Made by a program: the position numbers and the translations under genes. A stretch of DNA of 64,000 nucleotides from Rhea pennata (taxonomy: Eukaryota > Chordata > Aves > Rheiformes > Rheidae), in contig NW_026907681.1 of NCBI RefSeq assembly GCF_028389875.1, positions 1,240,001 to 1,304,000 of the forward strand. Direction: 5' to 3'. Below the pieces are notes generated by a model. That model was not told the origin of the DNA and ran no database searches. It saw only the letters and a list, made by a program, of their open reading frames with translations. Numbering within the stretch: position 1 is the first letter of the stretch; each line of letters opens with the position of its first letter. Shown in pieces: positions 21,401-34,700 of the stretch.

Positions 21401-24206
21401 GGCAGAGAAGGTGTCATGTCCTGGGAGGATGGTCTTGCTGGCTGGGCACAGGGCGTTCCTTCAGCACCTGCTCTAGTGCTTGGCTCCACGGGATCATCAC
21501 TCATACACTGGCACTGTTGAGACTCAGAGGCAGCTGGAGGCAGGTCCCTGGCCCTGCTGCCCTGCCAGTATGCTGCAGGGGCTAGCTGGGATGGGCTGAG
21601 GGCAGTGGCAGCTTAGCCAGCCTCAACAGCTCGGAGCACAGCACATCCACTGCAGCCCCTGAGCAGTCCTTTCTGCCCACCTTGCGCATGCAGAGTCCTG
21701 CAAGGCTCCCAGGCCCAGGGTCTCTCTTACGAGGCCCCTGTGCAGAGGCTGGAGAGCAGGAGGCCAGCTGGCAGCAAAGCATAGACTGCAGGTGTGCCTG
21801 TATCACTGCCAGGACTGGCAGGTTTGCTCGCCCAGTGGTGGGGACTCATCCACACACCTTGGCAAATACCATGACATTGCCAGGGGAGGGCAGTGCACCC
21901 AGCATTTGGTCTCCAGCCCCATCCGGCCCTGCTGCCTCTGCTGCCCTTTTGGGAGTAGACAATTCCCATCCAGGGAAGGAACTCAGCACTGTTCCATCCT
22001 CCCTCCAGGTTCTGCATCCCCTGTTCAGCCCCAGCACCCTCCAGACCCTAGAGGCCCCCCACTCTGCATCTGGGAATGTTCCCTGATGCCTAGCCATGCT
22101 CCCAACTCAGCTGGAAAGCCCACTGCTGGGGCAGAGCTCCGCTGGGTAAGCAGCCTTGCAAGCAGTGCTGCTGGCTTCCCTGGCAGGGCCATGTGCCCCA
22201 GTATGGTGGCATTCCTGGCTCTTCCCAGCTGGTGATGAGGATGACAGCTGTGCTAACGCCTGAGTGGGGGGAAATGCCCTGCTTGCTTGCTGGCTTATCA
22301 TGCCCATGGCCAAGCTGTGTGCACAGTAGTGCTGTGCCCTGGGGTCACTGTGTCCATGGTGTGCTGGTGCTGTGCTAGGCCTGCTGGTTTCTGCTGCAGG
22401 GTGGGGTGGTCATCAACTGGAACTGTAACCTGGGCCTGCCTGAAACCGACTGCAACCCCCACTACTCCTTCCACCGCCCCGATCCCAAGACCACTGTCCC
22501 AGGCAGTGGCACTTGCAGTCCTGCATCCTCCTCCTGCCCTCCCTGGTCCTGCTGTGGCTGGTCCCCATCACTGGGCCCTTCTACCTGTCTCCCCAGGAGG
22601 TCTGCGAAGTATTATAAATGGAACAGGACCCACACACGAGTGTTGATCAAGGCCTGTGGGATCCATATTGATGTCATCGTGCAGGGCCAGGTAGGATTTT
22701 GCATGGTCCATGTGCTACTGGGGTGCATATGTGCATAATATGCTGCCGTGGTGCTAGGACCGTCCTGGAAAAGCAGCTCTTCTCCACTGCTGCCTCAGAG
22801 CTGGGATGAACACAGCCAGGCCTCTTCTGCTCAGCCTTGCAGAGGAATGGGGGAATCCCAGGTGCCTCAAATTAGAACCTTTGGCAAAGTGTGCAAAGTG
22901 TGCTGGAAGGAAATGCAAGACCTCATAGTGTGCACTGCTGCTTGGGTAGGTTGTCCACACTGTGGCTTGGGCAGAGGGAGGTCTCTGCTCAGTCTCATTC
23001 CTTGTGCCCAACCCAGAGTGAATGCAGGCCCAGGCAGGAGGCAACCTGGGCTGGGCAGCGATTGCTGATCCCATCCTTTCTGCCAGGCAGGGAAGTTTAG
23101 CCTGATCCCCACTGTCATCAACCTGGCCATGGCTCTGACCTCGCTGGGAATGGTGAGTATTGGTGCCGGGGGCTCGGCCCAGCTGCGCACTCCCAGCACT
23201 GACCTCCCTCTCTCACCTTCCAGGGCTCCTTCCTCTGGGACTGGATCCTGCTGAGCTGCATGAACAAGGACCAGGTGTACAGCAGCAGGAAATTTGAGCA
23301 GGCACCACCCTAGATCCTGGCCCTGGAGGTTTGGTCCTCTGGGACAGAGCAGTGGCCACGCTGCCAGCAAGGCAGGGCAGGGTGCCTGGGCACGGCTGCA
23401 GGCTGGGCAGCAGCATGTGGCTGGGGCTGCCAGGGCATCTGGCCCCTCCAGCCATCTCTCACCCCCGCGGCAGGCTGAAGGTGCCTCAGAGGCTGCTCCA
23501 CGACATACAGCACCTCAGGGCTCTCCAGCCTCCAGAGAGTCTGTCCCGCAGGGACCAACCGCTTGTCCCTCCCCCACCATGTACAACCACAGCAGGAAGG
23601 AGCCACTGTGCCAGGCAGCAATAACACTTCCTCCGTCCGGGCCCTGCTCGACTCTGAGCTACCTGCTTTTCCCACACGATGATCCCTGTGCCTGGCCAGG
23701 ATGCACCGGGCACCTTGCCGGCTGCTGCTGCTGGCCACCAAGAGCCACGGCCCCCTCCCTTCCCTCAGCCATGCTTCAAGCAGCTCCAGGCAGGTCCTGC
23801 CCCATGGCTGCCAGCTGCTGTGAGAGGCTGGGGGTCAAGAAAAGCCCCAGTGGCAGGGCAGACCCGTGGTGCCCTGGCTGGCTCCTGTGGGGGCTTTCCG
23901 GAGCTTTTGCTCTGGAGCAGAAGGCAGTGCCTGACTACTGGCTCTGCTTCAGCACACCGGGAATGGGCATTACCATTTTCTGGCTGGCTTGGAGCGCTGG
24001 CAGCCCCATCCCGGAGCAGCTCCTGGCTGCGGGCACCCAGGGTCCTGGGGGCAGGGGTGGGCACATCTCGAGTAGGCCTGCCCTGCTCATCCCCTGTGCC
24101 CCTGCAAAGCTGCCACAGATGGAGCTGCAGCAGTGGTGGTGGCCCTGGAGCCGTACTGAGGACTAGAGCAAGTCCTGCACTAGCCAAGCAGCCAGTACCC
24201 AATAAA
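18424..24206 (+). pseudogene. P2RX2: P2RX2-A: decayed P2X purinoceptor 2 gene copy, 5'-truncated
   Basis: P2X receptors are trimeric ATP-gated cation channels with two membrane spans and a Cys-rich ectodomain; identity as P2RX2 rests on the exon matches and on its position head-to-head with POLE. Exons (approximate human order): 3' end of exon 3 (to 18510), exon 4 (19058-19132), 5 (19234-19327), 6 (19604-19684), 7 (21287-21410), 8 (22400 to about 22500), 9 (22597-22690), 10 (23087-23152, second membrane span) and 11 (23224-23313, ending TAG, with the YxxxK motif YSSRK). A poly(A) signal is at 24201-24206. Exons 1-2 and most of 3 are gone. Exon 4 has lost one base relative to the other copies, the exon-4 donor is GA, and the exon-6 donor is GG (19685-19686). 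Exon 7 lacks about six codons of the human protein after CPIF. Confidence 0.83.
20188..20745 (-). mobile_element. CR1 LINE fragment in P2RX2-A
   Basis: The plus strand reads as the reverse complement of a chicken-repeat-1 3' region: the GGTTGGAAG start, the CTGGGCAACCTGGTGCAGTG and CACCCTCACTGTAAA segments, and the CCTTCTCTTCTCCAG block, ending near ATCACCTCCCTCAACCTGC. It lies in the intron between exons 6 and 7. The same insertion at the same place in P2RX2-E (60249-60806) shows that it predates the duplication. Confidence 0.85.
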
Positions 24207-25449
24207 CTGCAACCACCCAGCCTTGCTGCCTGGAGCCTGATTGCTGCAGCATGTGCTGGGGGGAGGGGGAGGGTGACAGTGCAGCGTCATGGCTAGCGGG
24301 GTGAGAGATGGACATGTGCATCGCTCCACCCTCCACCCTAAAAGCTGCACCCTGCTGCAGTGCCAGGGCACGGATGCTCTTGCCCCAGAGCCCGGGTGGT
24401 AGGGAACATGAGTACAAGCACCTGCTTGCCCTGCACTGCAGCAGTAGGGGAGGAGGACAAGTCCCCCCCCAACCCCTGCCAGCCTGGCGCATGGACCTCT
24501 GCCAACACCAACCCTGCCCTGAGGCTGCAGCTCTCTGAGCCTATGCCCAAAAGCAATTCACAGCAGGTACCTGGCAGTAACTCACCCAGGCATAACCTGA
24601 TTATTTTCTGGCTCTCAGGTTACAGCAGCTCAGCTCAGCACATCCTCCCCCAGCATAGCTCAGCCCAGGCAGAAGTTTGGGGGAAAGGGGTCTTGTCACA
24701 CCGGGCAAGGGAAGACCCCAAGCCATGTCTTGAAGGCTCTCCCATAGGCTGGAGGGTGGGGATGCAGATGGAGGACATGCCAGGGGTACAGGCAGGGGAC
24801 TTCTGGTGCACCAAAACCTCCTCTTGCTCCCCTGCTGGGCTGGGGAGCATCTTCCCCCTTTGACTTGGGGTGCAATTGCTCACAGGAACAAGGTAACACC
24901 ATTGCAAGAGGAGTCTACCTTGTCCTCATTCCAAGAAGAGGACCTGGCTTCTCTAGGACCAAAGAGCAACTCTGAGCAGGCAAACCTATGGGAAGGGCTT
25001 GGGGGAAGGAGCCAGCCTCTCACTGTAGAGCAGCAGGATGAAGGCAAGTGCCTGCCCCCACCTCCAGCAGCTCATTGCCCTGAGGAGAGCAGGAGCAATG
25101 ATGCAGGGCTGAGAGGAGCTGCCTGGCGCAGGTTGAAGCCACTGGAGGCTCCGCTGGACCAAACCTTAACTCAATTGCACAACGCAGTGATTGCATTAGG
25201 GCCAGGTTTCTCTGCCCGTCCAGGCCAGCTCATTTCCTCCAACTCTAATAACAAGAAAACAAACACATACGTACAGCCCCCTCAATCCCCCTTTCAGCAG
25301 TACTAGATGGAGGGAGGGCATAGCGAAGGACAGGACCACTTGCCCCATAACCCAATGCTAATAGAAACAGGTATACTATAGAAGTGAAAAAACAAAGCTC
25401 AGAAAAATATTTTCAATACAGGTATGTGTGGAGGGCATTGAATAAAAAT

Positions 25450-25490
<41 letters not shown>

Positions 25491-26309
25491 CACACACATA
25501 CACACACACACATATATATATAAAAGGAAGTGTCAGAAGTAGCTGAACACACAGTGCTTCAAAATGCCCAGAAAATTAACTGGAATCTAGTAATCTTGGC
25601 TCCCCTCATGCTTTTTCAGGCTTCTGCAAGCAGGAGTAGATGGAAAGGACCAGGAGGCCAGGCTTCAGCTAAGCACTGGCCTCCTGGGTTTCATCACACC
25701 TGTGCTGGGATTTCAGTGAGCAGCCCCCCCAACCTATGACTCACTGCTGTCAACTTGAAGCTTTAGCACCCAAGTGGGACAGCTCCCTTGCTCCCCATCC
25801 AGCCCAACAAGAAGAGTCTGGCTTTCTCCTCCCTCTAGGAATCCTGCCCCATGGCTCAGAGAATGCTCGTTTCCAGGGTGCCTACAGCTCCCTGCTGTGT
25901 GTGGGCCATAGCACGTGCTCCTCTACCCAAAGAACCAGATGCATTGTCTGTGACACATTTAATTGTCTAAAACTCCACATTAAAACCACAGAGATTCATG
26001 CACACAGGGTGCTGCCTACAGCACAAACTCCCATCCCAAACTGGGCTTCTGCAGGGCTCTGGCAAATGCAGTCCCCCCTCCCCCATAGAGAGCAGTTCCA
26101 GCCCTAGGCACCTTCTTAATTCCCCCAGCACAGCACCAGGCTGTGACCAGGACTGCCCCAACACCGCTTAGCGCCCCCACACAGTGCAAGATGGATATGT
26201 GGCTTCTCCGAGATCTATCACAGAGCACAAATGCTCTTCAGCAGAGGTGAGAGCAAGTACCCAGAGCTGACACAGCAACAAAAAAAGACAGCAGGACAAG
26301 TTCATCACA
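24207..26309. other. Inter-unit segment between P2RX2-A and the POLE-B 3' end
   Basis: No gene was recognised. It contains a TA/CA microsatellite (about 25451-25525) and, on the minus strand, an ATTAAA (25963-25958) about 350 bases past the POLE-B stop codon that could serve as its poly(A) signal. The junction between units 1 and 2 must fall near here if the array arose by tandem duplication. Confidence 0.45.
25451..25525. repeat. TA/CA microsatellite
   Basis: A run of TA dinucleotides passes into a CA-rich tract and back to TA. It is a simple repeat with no other feature attached. Confidence 0.9.
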
Positions 26310-27988
26310 TCACTGCTGGAGCTGGTGGTTTGTACGGAGCAGCCACTCAATAGTTTCCAGCAGATAGGCCACACTGTAGTGCCAAGCAATGCTCTGGAAG
26401 ATGTTGATGTGCTCCATGAAGATCTGAGGGGGAAGATACCAGTGAGGGAGGGCTGCCCAGCACACCTCATGCATGAGCCAGGGAAGATGGAAGCTGGAGG
26501 GGACAGGGGGGAGAAGGCCAGGCCAGGAGAAGTTCTGCAAGCTGGTCAGGCAGGACTGCCTGGGTTGAGCACAAAGCAACGAATAAACAGCCAAAAAGCA
26601 CAGAGAGATGAACTTGTGCCAGATGGGCTGAAAGGGACAAGTTATCACTGGGTTTTTCACTGGCTATTACAGAGGAGCTGCTGGCAGGAGGCTGGACCTG
26701 GTGGCAGGATGCACACATACCTGGGAAGAAATGGTGAGGGCAAAATCTCCAGCACAACCGCAGTACACAGGCATAGGTGTCTCCTTCACACCATGACACT
26801 TCTTGCACACCTAGAGGCAAAGGAGTTTTAGCTGGGATAGCAGACAAGGCTGAGCAGCTCAGTCCTTTGACAGGGCTCTCTGGGGAGACACCACTGATAT
26901 CAGGTCAATGGGTCAAGCCTCAGCCAGCCAGCAAAAGGCTGCAGCTATGTGCTGAGAAGAAGTGGAGAGCGCTCGAGCCAAACTCTCCTCATCATATCTC
27001 CACTGCATCACATCAGTCAGAGAAGTAAGGTTGGGCTGCTCGGTTTCAAGGAGCAGAGAGCAGCTTCAGCCCTCCTGCTGCAGCCTGCTACATCAAGGGC
27101 AGGCTCCCGCAGCACGGCCGCCCAGCACTCATCAAGTCCTGCAGCAGGTAGGCCATTAGCTTCTTCTGCAGCGCTTCCACCAGTGCCATTTCAATGGAAT
27201 CCGAGTCATACTGGGCCTGGCAGTTGGAGCATACCCAACTGGGCAGCACTGACCCATCCGAGGGGCAGAGAGAAGGGAGATGAACACAAGTGTGACTCTT
27301 CCCAAGAGAAAGCACGGTGCAGCCTCAGCCCTCGCAGCCTAACAAGAGCATTCAGAGAGCCCCGAGTGCCAGGAAGCCATAACCAATTTCGGGAGGGGAT
27401 AAAGCATCAGCCAAAGCACCAGCACACCTCAAACTGTCACAGGCAGCTAGGAAAGGGGATGAGCAGAAAATAACCTTGAAGGGAGGTTTATCGCTGTCAT
27501 GGAACCAAGCAGACCTTCAAAGCAAAAGGACTGAGAGAGAGAGAAAGATGGACAACATGTGAGTGAATGACAGGCCGAGAGCACAACCATGCTAGGGCCT
27601 CTGGTGTCCCCAAGAGGGACTTCATGCATGCAGCCAGGGCAAAGGGGATTTCCTGGGAAAGGAAGGCTGTACCTGCAAGAGGGCAGGGTCCTTGCGCAGG
27701 TCCAAGTCCCTGCAAAAACTGCACTTCCTGCAGATGACTTCAGGGAGCATGTAGGAGCAGCAAGGGTCCCGAAACTGGGCTTCTTCTGAGAACTCACCCA
27801 CCTCAATGAGGCGCAGCAGGTCCCGGCGCAGTTTGTTTACTTGGTTAGTTATACTGGCATCCAGGGACAACACCTACAGGAGACAGTGTTAGGTAAGGCC
27901 ACCAGCAGAGAAGACGGTCCTCACGGGGACTCACTCTGATGCGAGTGCTAGCTGGGCAAAACAAACTGATTGTAGAATTGCAACAGAT

Positions 27989-28026
<38 letters not shown>

Positions 28027-29104
28027 AGAAAGCACAGCCCACCCCACTAACCTTGTAGATGTATTTGATGAACTCTAGAGCTGGGTTGTTGAGTGGCAAG
28101 TAGGAGCCAGGTAGCACCGAGAACATGTCTGAGGGCTCAGTGGCATTATGGGAACCAGCCATCTTCTTCTGGATCTTCTGAGTGACGGTGAAGAAGCTCT
28201 GCGTGAGCTCGTTGGTCACGTAATCCTGTGAGAAAGTGATCACGCCTGGAGAGGAGGAGCAGAGAGAGCTCTTGAGCCATATGGAAGCATATGGGGACAG
28301 CAAGGTGAGCAGCTCTCTTCCTGCTGCAGGACTGGCCCAGCAGTGCTGCACACAGCTCTCCCATGGCTAACTGTGGCTAACCGTACTCACCAGGCATGGC
28401 TCCCGTCTCTCCCAATGCCTCCTGGGACACCTGGCTCGTGGCCCTCCTCTTGATGGGAGCGCTCTGAGGGGCATTGTGCTGCAGCTCCTCGCTCCTCCTT
28501 CATGCTGTGGTACACAGCCACAATGTAGGCTGCAGAGACACGTAAGAAAAGCTCCAGATGCAGTCCACGATGGGAGAGTGGCACAAGCGCGACTGTGCTT
28601 GTCGACTCTCCTGGGGCACCAATGACTAATCAGGAACTAGTGACCTTCTTCCCCTCTCTGAGAGGGTTCACACTGGCGCTGAAACCACCCAAACAATGAT
28701 ATTTACAGACATGGAGGTGGTTCCTTCTGTATCACATCCAGCACAGTGCAATCTTTGACTGTAAGGGGTTCTTTGGATCAACATCAGAACCTTCTCAGTA
28801 GCACAGAGAGCTTCAAGAAGCTGTGGGGAATGCTGTGGATATGGCTTGGGCAGCAGTAGGGTGCGGATAGCTCTAATCACCAGAGGTAACATTCAAAGTA
28901 GGACCAGGCGAGCAGCAGACTGCACTCACCCAACACAATCCTGAGGAAGCAGTTCTGACAGGAGGCAGCCTGGGGGAGAAACTGCACGATGTTCCAACTA
29001 TTCTCTAGCAAGTCCTCCACATTTGCTTCTCCATCCTCCTCCTCTTCTTCCTTGTCCTCCTCTTCCTCACTGTCCTCATCCAATACTTGACTCTTGCTAG
29101 TGTC
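26310..29104 (-). pseudogene. POLE: POLE-B C-terminal exons, acidic linker and zinc-binding region
   Basis: The exon at 28930-29104 encodes the acidic stretch ([15 protein letters not shown]) before NVEDLLEN. The exon at 28391-28529 starts AYIVAVYHSMKEE and then changes frame near 28490, after which KRRATSQVSQEALGE is readable. The exon at 28052-28245 is open ([17 protein letters not shown]). Zinc-ligand cysteines occur in the exons at 27673-27873, 27133-27261 and 26721-26810. The 27133-27261 exon has no acceptor AG at its expected start, and its donor is ATGAGT instead of GTGAGT (27132-27131), although the flanking exons are in matching phase. The last exon ends at a TAA-class stop near 26310, close to the human C terminus. 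Confidence 0.82.
27993..28024. repeat. Poly(A) tract in a POLE-B intron
   Basis: An uninterrupted run of 32 A residues on the plus strand lies between the exons at 27873 and 28052. No retrocopy or SINE body was recognised next to it. Confidence 0.85.
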
Positions 29105-30928
29105 CTGCTGGAATGGAGCACAAGCCATGCCCAGGCTTTTGGTTGGTGATGTCGTATCAGTTCCCTATATCCAAACCAATAGCTCCCTGCTCAACTCAAC
29201 CCACTGCACCCCTGTCTCTGCAGGACTGAGCACTTCCCATCTCTTACCTCCCCAGAGTGGACGCTAGAACGCACTCTTCCCTTGATACCTTCGTAATTTG
29301 CTGGATCCATCCAGAGCAGGAATTCCCAGCAGCGGCAGAAGGAAATAGTCAGAGTGAAAGATCTCCTTTGAGTGGATGCTGGAGGCAAGAGACTGCAGTC
29401 ACACACAATGTTGGCATCTTCCCTAGCTAATAACCTTCTCCATGGGAGGCAATGAGGAGCAGGCGATGTTAGCAAGAGAGCAGTTCACTTCTCACATCCA
29501 ACCATGCTTCAGCAAATGGACTCAGTACAGAAGGCTGCAGAGCAGTCATTAGCAGAACTAAGGGCTGCAGAGGAATCATACCCACGCTTCAACTGCCTCT
29601 TGTGTCAAGATGCCTGTCTTAGGAGCCTACACATCATAGTATTCTAGAGACGCCTGCTGGATCACATCAAAACTGATACTCACGCTGGAACCTTCTTCCA
29701 TGTCATTGATGTGATGGGACTGTAACACTGTGTTTACAGCCAAGCTCTGAATATCCGGCTCCAGACACACTGTGAACAAACACAACCTGTCAACGGGCAA
29801 GCAGGGCAGAGAACCAGCAAGGACACAATCCCCTCTCCAGGTATGATGAATGCACCCACTTGCCAGGACTTTCCACAAGTTGTAAGAGCTCTTTACAGGT
29901 CTTGCTGCATCTACCGAGTGCAACATCAAGATATTCATATCAGGAAATGGTGAAAGCCTATATGGTACTGCAGCAGCACGGGAAACTGTGCTGCTCTCCA
30001 GACTGCCACACACCTTGTATTACAGGCTTTAAAGGACACTTTTGGCACATGGCCAGACCTCTCCCCTCTCTGGCTGTGATGCTATGTATGGATGGCCCCA
30101 TTCACTGCACAGCTAAACAGCATAGCACCTTCCAACAAAACTTGGATCTACTTCCCCTCCAGGGGCCACCAGCTTTTTCTGGAAACTGCAGCAGAGGTGC
30201 TCAGAAGAACTATCAGTCAGCTTGTTTTGCATCACAGAAAGATTCATCCTAGCGAACACCAGAAGTGATCTTCTGAATGCTGCTATGAGAGGCCACAAAC
30301 TAGGAAATAATCTGTATTTAAATGCCTACCTGCATTTTCTTCTAGGACTGAATAGCTGACGGCATCTGTTACTTGGACAGGGACCAAAGGAAACTCCTCG
30401 ATGATGGGAGTCCCACTTGCCAGTCGTTTCAGGTCCCAGTTAGACTGCACAGCAAGAAGTGTGGGGCCCCGGCGCTCATCCTACACAAAGGAGGAGAGGA
30501 CATGCCCTGGTACATCCCTTCAGCCGGCACCTCTGCTCAGCAGGAAACCAGCTGTGTGAATGAGTGCTCACATGCCCCATTCCTGTAGTGGTCCCTGGTC
30601 CTCCACACAGTAGAGACAGTGTACTCAGAGTCTCTTGAAGCACCTCCCACTGAATAACCAGCTCCACAATTGAGAGCTGGGGTTTGGGGGTATGATCTAG
30701 CCTCACTGCTTGCATTGCGCTATGTAAGCTCACCCCAGGCAAGCCAGAGCCCGCAGGCAACATCCATTTTTACCCTTCAACTTTGGAGCACTAGCTGTGT
30801 GCAGAGAGCTATGCTTAGAGGCTGCTTGAACTGCTGGACCAATGCCTTCCATGCAATGTTTTCCTCCTCCCAGGTACCTGCGCTGACAAGGTCTCAGTGG
30901 GGACCTTCCTCATGCCCTCAGCTCATAC

Positions 30929-31104
30929 CTTGCAACCCTGCAGGAGCCGCTGAATGGCTCTGTAGACTGTCTTGAGGTCGGTCTCAGCACGCACTTCAAA
31001 GGTGTGCTTGTCTGGAAGCAGTAGTTCTTCGCCCACTTTTTCCAGCACAGACTGCGCTCCGATGAGTACATGTTGGTGAGGTTTGGCATCTGGTTGCTGC
31101 GTAC
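30929..31104 (-). pseudogene. POLE: POLE-B late exon with a 1-nt deletion
   Basis: The exon begins [19 protein letters not shown] and then loses frame near 31046-31053; after that point the -1 frame resumes POLE-like sequence ([19 protein letters not shown]). The exon is 176 nt where 177 is expected from 59 codons, confirming a single-base loss. Confidence 0.8.
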
Positions 31105-31568
31105 CTGTACCAAATGCAAACGTGATCAGAGGGAACAGGGTTCAAAAGAGACAGGCTCCAGGCTGCAAATTTCAAGGAAGCTCTTTCCTCTACACATCAC
31201 AATGCTTCACGTGACAGTTGAGGAACAGATCTGCTTGGTACACTTCAAAATACGAGAATCCCTGCTGCACAGCAGTAGAGATCTGTGTCTGTGCAAAGAA
31301 ACCGCTCAGCTCCAAACCGCTGCCTGATCCCCTTGCGTTCCCTCCCAAGCCTTTAAGCCCTACTCTTACCGTGTCCAGCACGAACACTGCAGCTTTGCGC
31401 TGAGAGGGGATGAAAAGACCAAAGAGAGCTTTGTTGCCCTGGGAGCTCTGGTAGAGGTAGATGTGGCGAATACTTCCTAGAGACACAGAGCAAACATGCA
31501 GCATCAATAGTATCTTCAAGCTATTTGGTCCTGGGTACACAGACAAGCCTTCTCCTAGGGTGCCTTAC

Positions 31569-31722
31569 CTGGCTCCAGCTAAGTAAACTGAGCCAGAGAG
31601 CACATTTCCAGGTGTTCAGTGTCAAAAGTGTCAGCCTCTCGCCCTGTGAGGTGTCTGACAAGCTGCCTGCTGACCATGCACACGCAACCCAGCTGGATCA
31701 GGGCTCAGAATAGTAACGGCAC
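31569..31722 (-). pseudogene. POLE: POLE-B late exon with two nonsense codons
   Basis: The exon is 154 nt, exactly the length implied by the human protein segment, and reads [17 protein letters not shown] and onward. The conserved Arg in VPLLFR is TGA (31707-31705), consistent with CGA to TGA, and the conserved Tyr before LEPG is TAG (31581-31579). Both are single-base changes in otherwise well-aligned sequence. Confidence 0.82.
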
Positions 31723-31786
31723 CTGTAGTGACAGGGACACTCAGATAATCCTCAAGCCACCAAGTTTTGAGCTGCTTAACGAATCA

Positions 31787-31921
<135 letters not shown>

Positions 31922-32255
31922 CTACGTACAAAAAGATCTGCATTACTCTAACAGGGAAAGGTGAGAGCAGAACATCCAAGTGCAGTGGAATAAGAAGCTG
32001 CACAGCTTTAGACAGTCTGCATATCTACCCATGCTCTTAAATCCTGACTCGTACAAATAGTGCTATTCAAATCATTTCTATTGCTCAGATTTTTCTCAAC
32101 CCTCATACTTCAGAGACTTCAAAGATAAACGTTTAAACACAGGAGGAGGTATCAGCAGGACTGCAAAGAGAGGCAGTTGTTTTCCAGAGTCTGGACACTG
32201 GTCCAATGTGAAAAAACATTCAAGTCACAACTGCCAAGACAGACAGCCCTCTCCT

Positions 32256-32293
<38 letters not shown>

Positions 32294-34517
32294 CCCCTTC
32301 CTTTTCCTCTCTGTGCTAGGCAGGCTGTTGGGTTAGAATATGGCCCTGTGCCCACTACAACGGTTTGGTTTTATCCTGTCCTTTTACCTGCTATCCAGGA
32401 CAGTTCTCAAACTCCCAATGACAGCCACCAGCAGACTGTATAAACAGAGTTAGTCGTTCAGGCTAGTGTGGGCAAGACGTAACTTCTGTACATAATGGCA
32501 CACAACGGAGTACCGAGTAGAAGCAGCACAACCAAAGATGGGGGTGCTAGTCCTTTCCTAGTAAGATGTAACTCATGATAGCAGTGCACAGAGATGGAAA
32601 AGGGACAGTATTCAAATACATCAACTGTAGGCATTTTATACAAATTTAACAGATAAAGATGCAGTTATACGGTACAGACGCAGCATTCGGTACCTCAGAC
32701 AATCCATGTGGATGCACTGCAGGGCTTTGTACTCTCCCTGGCTGCCCTTCTGAAATCCAATCTCCTGATACATATTAATTCCATGAGCTGCTGCTCTTGC
32801 TTCCACAAAAGGCCTGAGGAGAGAGACAATGCAGAAGAGAAGAAACAAAGCAATCCCTTTCCTCCACCCCATCCCCACCCCAAGGGTTTCAGAATTGCTT
32901 TCTTGTAAGCTACTTAATGAGGAATTTTTCTTGTGAATTCTCCTTTGCTCCAGACCTTACCCGTGACAGCTGGCCACTGGGAAAACTCCCTGTAGGGCAG
33001 AGCTACTGCAAGAAGGAAGCTGCTTGCTTACATCCTATACCAGGAGGCAGAACATTATGATCGAGTTTCCCTCGCTCCCCAAAGGCTTGGCTGCTCTGGT
33101 CTCCCTATTGTTCTGCAGTTCTCTTTTGACACTTTGCCTGTTCTCCAGTTACTGAGGTCATCAGTGTACAAACATTGCCAAATCAACAACAATCTAGAAG
33201 TAGCTCAGCAATCCCTGGACCAATTGATGGGACTCTATAGAAGTTCGTATTTCAAAGCCAGTAAACATAGCTCTGCTCAGGGAAAAAAAAAAAAAGTTCT
33301 GAATTCCTCCTCCCCCTCTTCGACAGTCCTCTGCAGGCTGGCAATCCAAGACTCAGCCCAGCACTCCAGATAAAGAGCACATAATCAGGATGTAAACAGG
33401 TTCCCAAACTGGCTGGATAGTCTGCGTAGATAAGAACGCATGTGGCCGCTATGTGACCTCCAGACAAAGGACATACAGGCTGGTACCCAATCTCACCTCA
33501 TGGCCTAGACAACATTTCCTTTTAGAAACCAGGTTAGTTTTCATTCCTGATCTTACCAGTCAAAGAAGTCTCCATCGTATGTGACAATGATAGTAGGTTT
33601 GGTCTCCTGGACATGTTCAAACCGCCTCTGCATTAAATGAGCCTAGTATGCAACAGAGGATTAAAAAAAAACAAACCCAAAACAAAAAACATCTCCCCCA
33701 CAAACACAAACACTCAGTAAATTCACCTCCTGCAGGCAGGCACTGGATATAATACTATTGATGCAGTCCTTCCCCTCTGCTCTTGACCTAGCTAGAACCC
33801 GATCTGCCTCATCATCACACCATGAAATGAAAGCATCACCAGCACCGTGACTGTCCACTGTGCTCCCCAAAGATACACTCTATTGGGTGATAAGCTCTCT
33901 TTGGCCTACAAGAGACCAAGGCAGATAAAAAGCAGCCTGATTTCCCAAGTAGAACCTACTTACCTCATCTGGTTCATTAGACACAGGATGGACCCTCATA
34001 CTCCGGCTTTGAAGTAAATTCAAAGTCCTCAATATCCTCACAGACAATCTCCTTGTTTGTGATCAGATAGCCCTAGAGAGTTGACAAAGGAAGAGTTACT
34101 GAGGACTCAGATCCCTGCTACACCAGGGACAGGTTCCTGAACAACCGGAACACACTGCCTAAAGGATGAAATAGTCTTCCATCGATGCGATAATCCTTGC
34201 ACAGCTTGATAGCTAGAGCTTTTGTCAAGTGGGAACGGCTCTTTGGAGGTCACCTTCTGAACAATTGCTTACAATCAACTAAGGGTGCCAAAAGGGAGAC
34301 AACTTAAGGACTATACTCTCCAAATTACTACTGCCCCTCAAAGGGGCACCAGTAGCCTTAGCTGGGTTCTCCAACATACAAAACGAGGAAATCCTTATGC
34401 ATCATTCAGACTAGACTTCAATTTTATTTCCACAGCCATTACATATAGACCAAGCAACTAGCAACAAAGCAAGCCAGGGACCAGACCGCCAAAGGTGACA
34501 TGCTCGTTTGCTGTCTA

Positions 34518-34700
<183 letters not shown>

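Noticed and set aside
27993..28024. Poly(A) run as the tail of a retrocopy or SINE
   Set aside because: No element body or target duplication was seen beside it, and it lies within an otherwise colinear POLE intron.
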